A stretch of DNA of 7,622 nucleotides from Tatlockia sp. (GTDB lineage Bacteria; Cyanobacteriota; Cyanobacteriia; Cyanobacteriales; Chroococcidiopsidaceae). The DNA lies in the NCBI GenBank assembly GCA_013698215.1, contig JACCVJ010000235.1:1-7622 (forward strand), written 5' to 3'. A program made the translations under genes and the position numbers. Below the pieces are notes generated by a model. That model was not told where the DNA came from and ran no database searches. It worked only from the letters and a program-made list of their open reading frames with translations. The stretch's first letter is position 1. The number at the start of each line of letters is the position of its first letter. Shown here piece after piece: positions 5,095 to 7,622 of the stretch.

Positions 5095-5481
5095 ATGTTT
5101 AATGATATTTTTCCTTTTAGGTTCGATCTAAATGCTAGTGCGGTTTCTGGGGCGAGTTTGTGGTCATTGGCACTATACCTAGGATTTTCACCCTTTAGCG
5201 ACTGGTTAACTTGGCAACTGCAACGCTGGTTTAACTTTGCCGAGCGGAGTTTATACACTAGCGAAAAAGAATTTGAACGTACTCGCAAAGCCAGAGAATC
5301 GCAAAATGCTTTTTATGCGTCAATTTTTAGCATCTTGCCATTTTTAGGTTTGGGCGCGCTATGTAATTACGGCGTGGAATTGGGCTTAGGCGGTAGTTGG
5401 GCAATTAGTATGGGAGTTATTGCTTGTATGGGGTGTGGGGTTTATGAGTTAGGGCGCAGAGATGGGCAATCTTCGGAGTAA
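5095..5481 (+). CDS. Small integral membrane protein of unknown function
   Basis: A 128-residue protein that I do not recognise. It has a hydrophobic segment at about 16-33, then an amphipathic, charged stretch WLTWQLQRWFNFAERSLY...EKEFERTRKARESQ (37-70), then two adjacent hydrophobic segments at about 74-97 and 101-118, and a short charged tail RRDGQSSE. This predicts two or three membrane helices with a cytosolic or amphipathic linker. An in-frame TAG at 5074-5076 rules out a longer protein. No Shine-Dalgarno precedes the ATG, which is common in cyanobacteria, but a good promoter lies upstream. Codon use and amino acid make-up look real, with no competing frame that makes sense. It ends 3 bp from the stop of the LpxB-like gene. 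Confidence 0.75.
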   Translation: MFNDIFPFRFDLNASAVSGASLWSLALYLGFSPFSDWLTWQLQRWFNFAERSLYTSEKEFERTRKARESQNAFYASIFSILPFLGLGALCNYGVELGLGGSWAISMGVIACMGCGVYELGRRDGQSSE

Positions 5482-5490
5482 TTTCTACTC
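5476..5490. terminator. Short hairpin across two convergent stop codons
   Basis: GAGTA (5476-5480) and TACTC (5486-5490) form a 5-bp stem around ATTTC, overlapping the stop codons of both convergent genes. It is too short to be a strong terminator, and no T-run follows, so read-through and antisense overlap are likely. Confidence 0.25.
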
Positions 5491-6738
5491 TAATTCGGCT
5501 TTAACTAAAGCTACCAACTTTTGGGCGGCTCCAGCTTCGCCGCGTATACTCCGCAAAACTTCGCTAATTTGCTGGAGTTTTTCAGGATGCTCTAAATAAT
5601 CCAATACCATCGCCGCTACTTCTTGTGGTTGCAAATTGCCTACAAGCTCTGGTACAACCTCCGACTGCGCCCAGATATTCGGCCAAGCGTACAAACGGCG
5701 AGGTAAATTTAGAATTGACCAGTTAATGAGTTTTGCCATACTTTTACCTACTAAAGGCAAAGAAGCCAATAAGCCCAAAATCCCATCCCACGAGCGCATC
5801 GCGTCTAATTGTTGCGTAGGAAGCAATACAATCATGGGGACAGCCAAAGCCCCAAGCTCTGCGGTATTTGCGCCTACGGTAGTTAGACAAATACTGCATT
5901 GAGATAATAAATCGTAAGCTGGCGACTTTATCCATAAATCTATCTCTAAGCCACCAGAAGTTTTGAGATGAGGAGACTCTAAACCAAGAGTTGCACTAAT
6001 TCCCCCAAAGCTCTCAATTACCGGATTAAATTCGGGATTAGCAAAATTGGCTAAAGTTTCTAAGTCAAGAGTGGGAGCTAAAGGAATTACAAAACGGGTT
6101 TGCGGACGACTAGCTGATATAAATTCGGCGATCGCCAACATTAAAGGTACGCCTTGAGCTAGTTTTGCCGCCTTAGAGCCTGGTAATAGCCCAATTAATT
6201 CTGTTTTAATGTCACTTGCTTTTTGCCCGTGGGCTGCCTCTAGCATCAAATCCCCGACCACCGTACATTTATGGGCAAACTTCGGATTAATAGCTTGAAG
6301 TTGCATCACGCCAAAATGGTCAATCCATTGATGCCAGCGAGTTTCCCACTCGGCATAAACCACAGTTTTATAACCTAAGCGTTTGCCAATCACTACCGGA
6401 AAAAAGCTATCGCCACCTAAAAAAAGTACGACACCGCGATCGCGCCATTCCCAGCTTTGCGCCGTTTTTCCCCACAATAAAAACTGCCAAAAATCCTTAG
6501 CTTCCTGTACTCTGTCAACTTCCTCGTAGCTGCGGCAAATCTCCGCTTCTTTGCCCGTTGCGTGGGGACAAGGCGATAAAACTATCGAAATGCGAATTCT
6601 ACCTAATTGCGATCGTAAAGCCCTAACAACCGGACGCACCCAAGTTGTTACTTCTCCTGGCCCATTGGCAAGAATCAAAACATCGAAATATGAAGCTTTT
6701 GTAATAAATGGTTGAGTCACTACTACTAACTTTGTCAA
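5485..6738 (-). CDS. LpxB-like (lipid A disaccharide synthase-related) glycosyltransferase
   Basis: A 417-residue protein related to LpxB, the GT-B-fold enzyme that joins two acylated glucosamines in lipid A synthesis at the inner membrane. Seen here: an N-terminal Rossmann-type start FDVLILANGPGEVTTWVRPV (18-37), taking the place of LpxB's 'GEASGD' loop; LLPGSKAAKL (184-193), the match to the LpxB 'LLPGSR' motif; TTVGANTAELGALAVPMIV (286-304), matching the donor-binding 'SGTATLEAALLGTPMVV' segment; and a C-terminal helix that closes back on the N-domain. A hydrophobic stretch at 320-348 may contact the membrane. True LpxB has a different first motif, so I treat this as the cyanobacterial LpxB-like paralog with unknown substrate. 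The first in-frame start is TTG at 6738; a GTG at 6720 is possible, and neither has a good Shine-Dalgarno. It is divergent from chlH. Confidence 0.8.
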   Translation of the reverse strand: MTKLVVVTQPFITKASYFDVLILANGPGEVTTWVRPVVRALRSQLGRIRISIVLSPCPHATGKEAEICRSYEEVDRVQEAKDFWQFLLWGKTAQSWEWRDRGVVLFLGGDSFFPVVIGKRLGYKTVVYAEWETRWHQWIDHFGVMQLQAINPKFAHKCTVVGDLMLEAAHGQKASDIKTELIGLLPGSKAAKLAQGVPLMLAIAEFISASRPQTRFVIPLAPTLDLETLANFANPEFNPVIESFGGISATLGLESPHLKTSGGLEIDLWIKSPAYDLLSQCSICLTTVGANTAELGALAVPMIVLLPTQQLDAMRSWDGILGLLASLPLVGKSMAKLINWSILNLPRRLYAWPNIWAQSEVVPELVGNLQPQEVAAMVLDYLEHPEKLQQISEVLRSIRGEAGAAQKLVALVKAELE

Positions 6739-6801
6739 CTAATACAAAGAATTATTGCGGTATATTAATACAAATTGTGTCATAAATGCGCGTAACCCGC
6801 C

Positions 6802-6859
6802 TTTGGTAAGCGTTTTTTGGTAAAAAGTAATTTATAGGTCACTAACTAATAGCGTTTTT
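6802..6859. repeat. Direct repeats in the lpxB-like/chlH divergent region
   Basis: TTTGGTAA occurs at 6802-6809 and 6816-6823, 14 bp apart. AGCGTTTTT occurs at 6809-6817 and 6851-6859, 42 bp apart (about four helical turns). These fill much of the 165-bp gap upstream of chlH, a gene expected to respond to light and tetrapyrrole supply, so they may be regulator sites. TTATAG at 6832-6837 is a possible -10 with no convincing -35. Confidence 0.35.
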
Positions 6860-6889
6860 AAATTCCAGGGGCAATAGATCCCACATCAC

Positions 6890-6894
6890 AGGAG
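6890..6894 (+). promoter_or_regulatory. Ribosome-binding site of chlH
   Basis: AGGAG lies nine bases before the ATG at 6904, supporting that start. Confidence 0.7.
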
Positions 6895-6903
6895 ATTTAG
6901 TCT

Positions 6904-7622
6904 ATGTTCACTCACGTCAAGTCCACCATCCGACATATCGCGCCCGACAATCTACAGGGGCGATCGCTCATTAAAGTGGTCTATGTCGTGTTAGAGTCGC
7001 AGTATCAAAGCGCCCTATCGCAGGCGGTGCGGTCAATTAATGACAAACACCCATCTGTTGCGATTGAAATTTCTGGCTACTTGATTGAAGAATTGCGCTC
7101 TAACGAAAACTACGAAGCCTTTAAAAAGGAAATTGCCACCGCTAATGTATTTATTGGTTCGCTAATTTTTATCGAAGACTTAGCTGATAAAGTAGTAGCT
7201 GCCGTAGAACCCCACCGCGATAACTTAGATGTGGCGGTGGTTTTCCCATCAATGCCTCAAGTAATGCGCCTAAATAAAATGGGTAGCTTTTCAATGGCGC
7301 AGCTAGGACAATCAAAAAGTGCGATCGCGCAATTTATGCGTAATCGTAAAGAAAAATCCGGCGCGTCTTTTCAAGATGGAATGCTCAAACTATTGCAGAC
7401 TTTGCCCAAAGTCCTAAAATATCTGCCCATAGATAAAGCCCAAGATGCCCGAAATTTCATGCTTAGTTTCCAATACTGGCTAGGTGGATCTTCGGAAAAC
7501 TTAGAGAATTTTCTGCTGATGCTGACGGATAAATATATCTTTCCGGGCGCATATAAAGAAGCATTAAAGTACCAAGATCCGGTAACTTATCCCGATATGG
7601 GGATCTGGCATCCCTTGTCTAC
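6904..7622 (+). CDS. chlH: Magnesium chelatase subunit H, 5' part, cut by the window edge
   Basis: The first 239 codons of the large catalytic, porphyrin-binding subunit of magnesium chelatase. With ChlI and ChlD it inserts Mg2+ into protoporphyrin IX at the cost of ATP, the first committed step to chlorophyll; the full protein is about 1,330 residues. The opening MFTHVKSTIRHIAPDNLQGR and LIKVVYVVLESQYQSAL (22-38) match cyanobacterial ChlH, as do SLIFIEDLADKVV (86-98), FPSMPQVMRLNKMGSFSMAQ (114-133) and DKAQDARNFMLSFQYWLGGS (177-196). This is the N-terminal head domain; the cobalamin-like porphyrin-binding core lies beyond the edge. The frame is open to the last base and two bases of codon 240 remain. 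The start fits both the homologues and the Shine-Dalgarno. A second ChlH/CobN-like paralog is excluded as far as the N-terminus shows, because this end matches the chlorophyll enzyme closely. Confidence 0.95.
   Translation, partial: MFTHVKSTIRHIAPDNLQGRSLIKVVYVVLESQYQSALSQAVRSINDKHPSVAIEISGYLIEELRSNENYEAFKKEIATANVFIGSLIFIEDLADKVVAAVEPHRDNLDVAVVFPSMPQVMRLNKMGSFSMAQLGQSKSAIAQFMRNRKEKSGASFQDGMLKLLQTLPKVLKYLPIDKAQDARNFMLSFQYWLGGSSENLENFLLMLTDKYIFPGAYKEALKYQDPVTYPDMGIWHPLS

Noticed and set aside
5073..5288. Minus-strand 71-codon open frame overlapping the membrane protein gene
   Set aside because: It is antisense to a better supported gene, with no promoter or family resemblance.

Overview
The window is chromosomal DNA from a cyanobacterium. 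The case rests on a partial gene for the magnesium chelatase H subunit (chlorophyll synthesis), a thylakoid-type FtsH protease, a cyanobacterial LpxB-like protein, and seven exact copies of the HIP1 octamer GCGATCGC in 7.6 kb, where about 0.1 would be expected by chance. I cannot name the genus. Gene content looks like ordinary core chromosome: I see no transposase, integrase, CRISPR array, rRNA or tRNA.

Layout, left to right. A short leader with a small hairpin and an 11-bp direct repeat precedes a GTG-started gene for a divergent ferrochelatase-family protein with a natural histidine-rich tail (99-1253, +). It converges on an NADPH-dependent FMN reductase-type flavoprotein (1282-1821, -), with a shared hairpin between them. 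A 238-bp divergent regulatory region follows, and then ftsH (2060-3985, +). ftsH converges on a secreted M23 metallopeptidase gene (4060-4740, -). The short gap between those two holds a 27-bp tandem duplication and a strong palindrome that acts as a good intrinsic terminator for the peptidase strand. A 354-bp intergenic region (4741-5094) has no gene but holds several dyad-symmetric elements and a plausible promoter. A 128-residue membrane protein of unknown function comes next (5095-5481, +), converging with only 3 nt between stop codons on an LpxB-like glycosyltransferase paralog (5485-6738, -). A 165-bp divergent region with direct repeats then leads into chlH (6904 to the window edge, +), of which 239 codons are present.

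Transcription alternates strand at every gene (+ - + - + - +), so each gene is probably its own transcription unit and every gap is either a convergent terminator or a divergent promoter region. Several products bear on the photosynthetic and cell envelope: FtsH (membrane protein quality control, including photosystem II in related systems), ChlH (chlorophyll branch), a tetrapyrrole-chelatase-fold protein, a peptidoglycan hydrolase and an LpxB-like enzyme. No operon ties them together. I see no clear multi-gene novel system. The item most worth following is the second-type chelatase with altered active-site surroundings and a 10-histidine tail.
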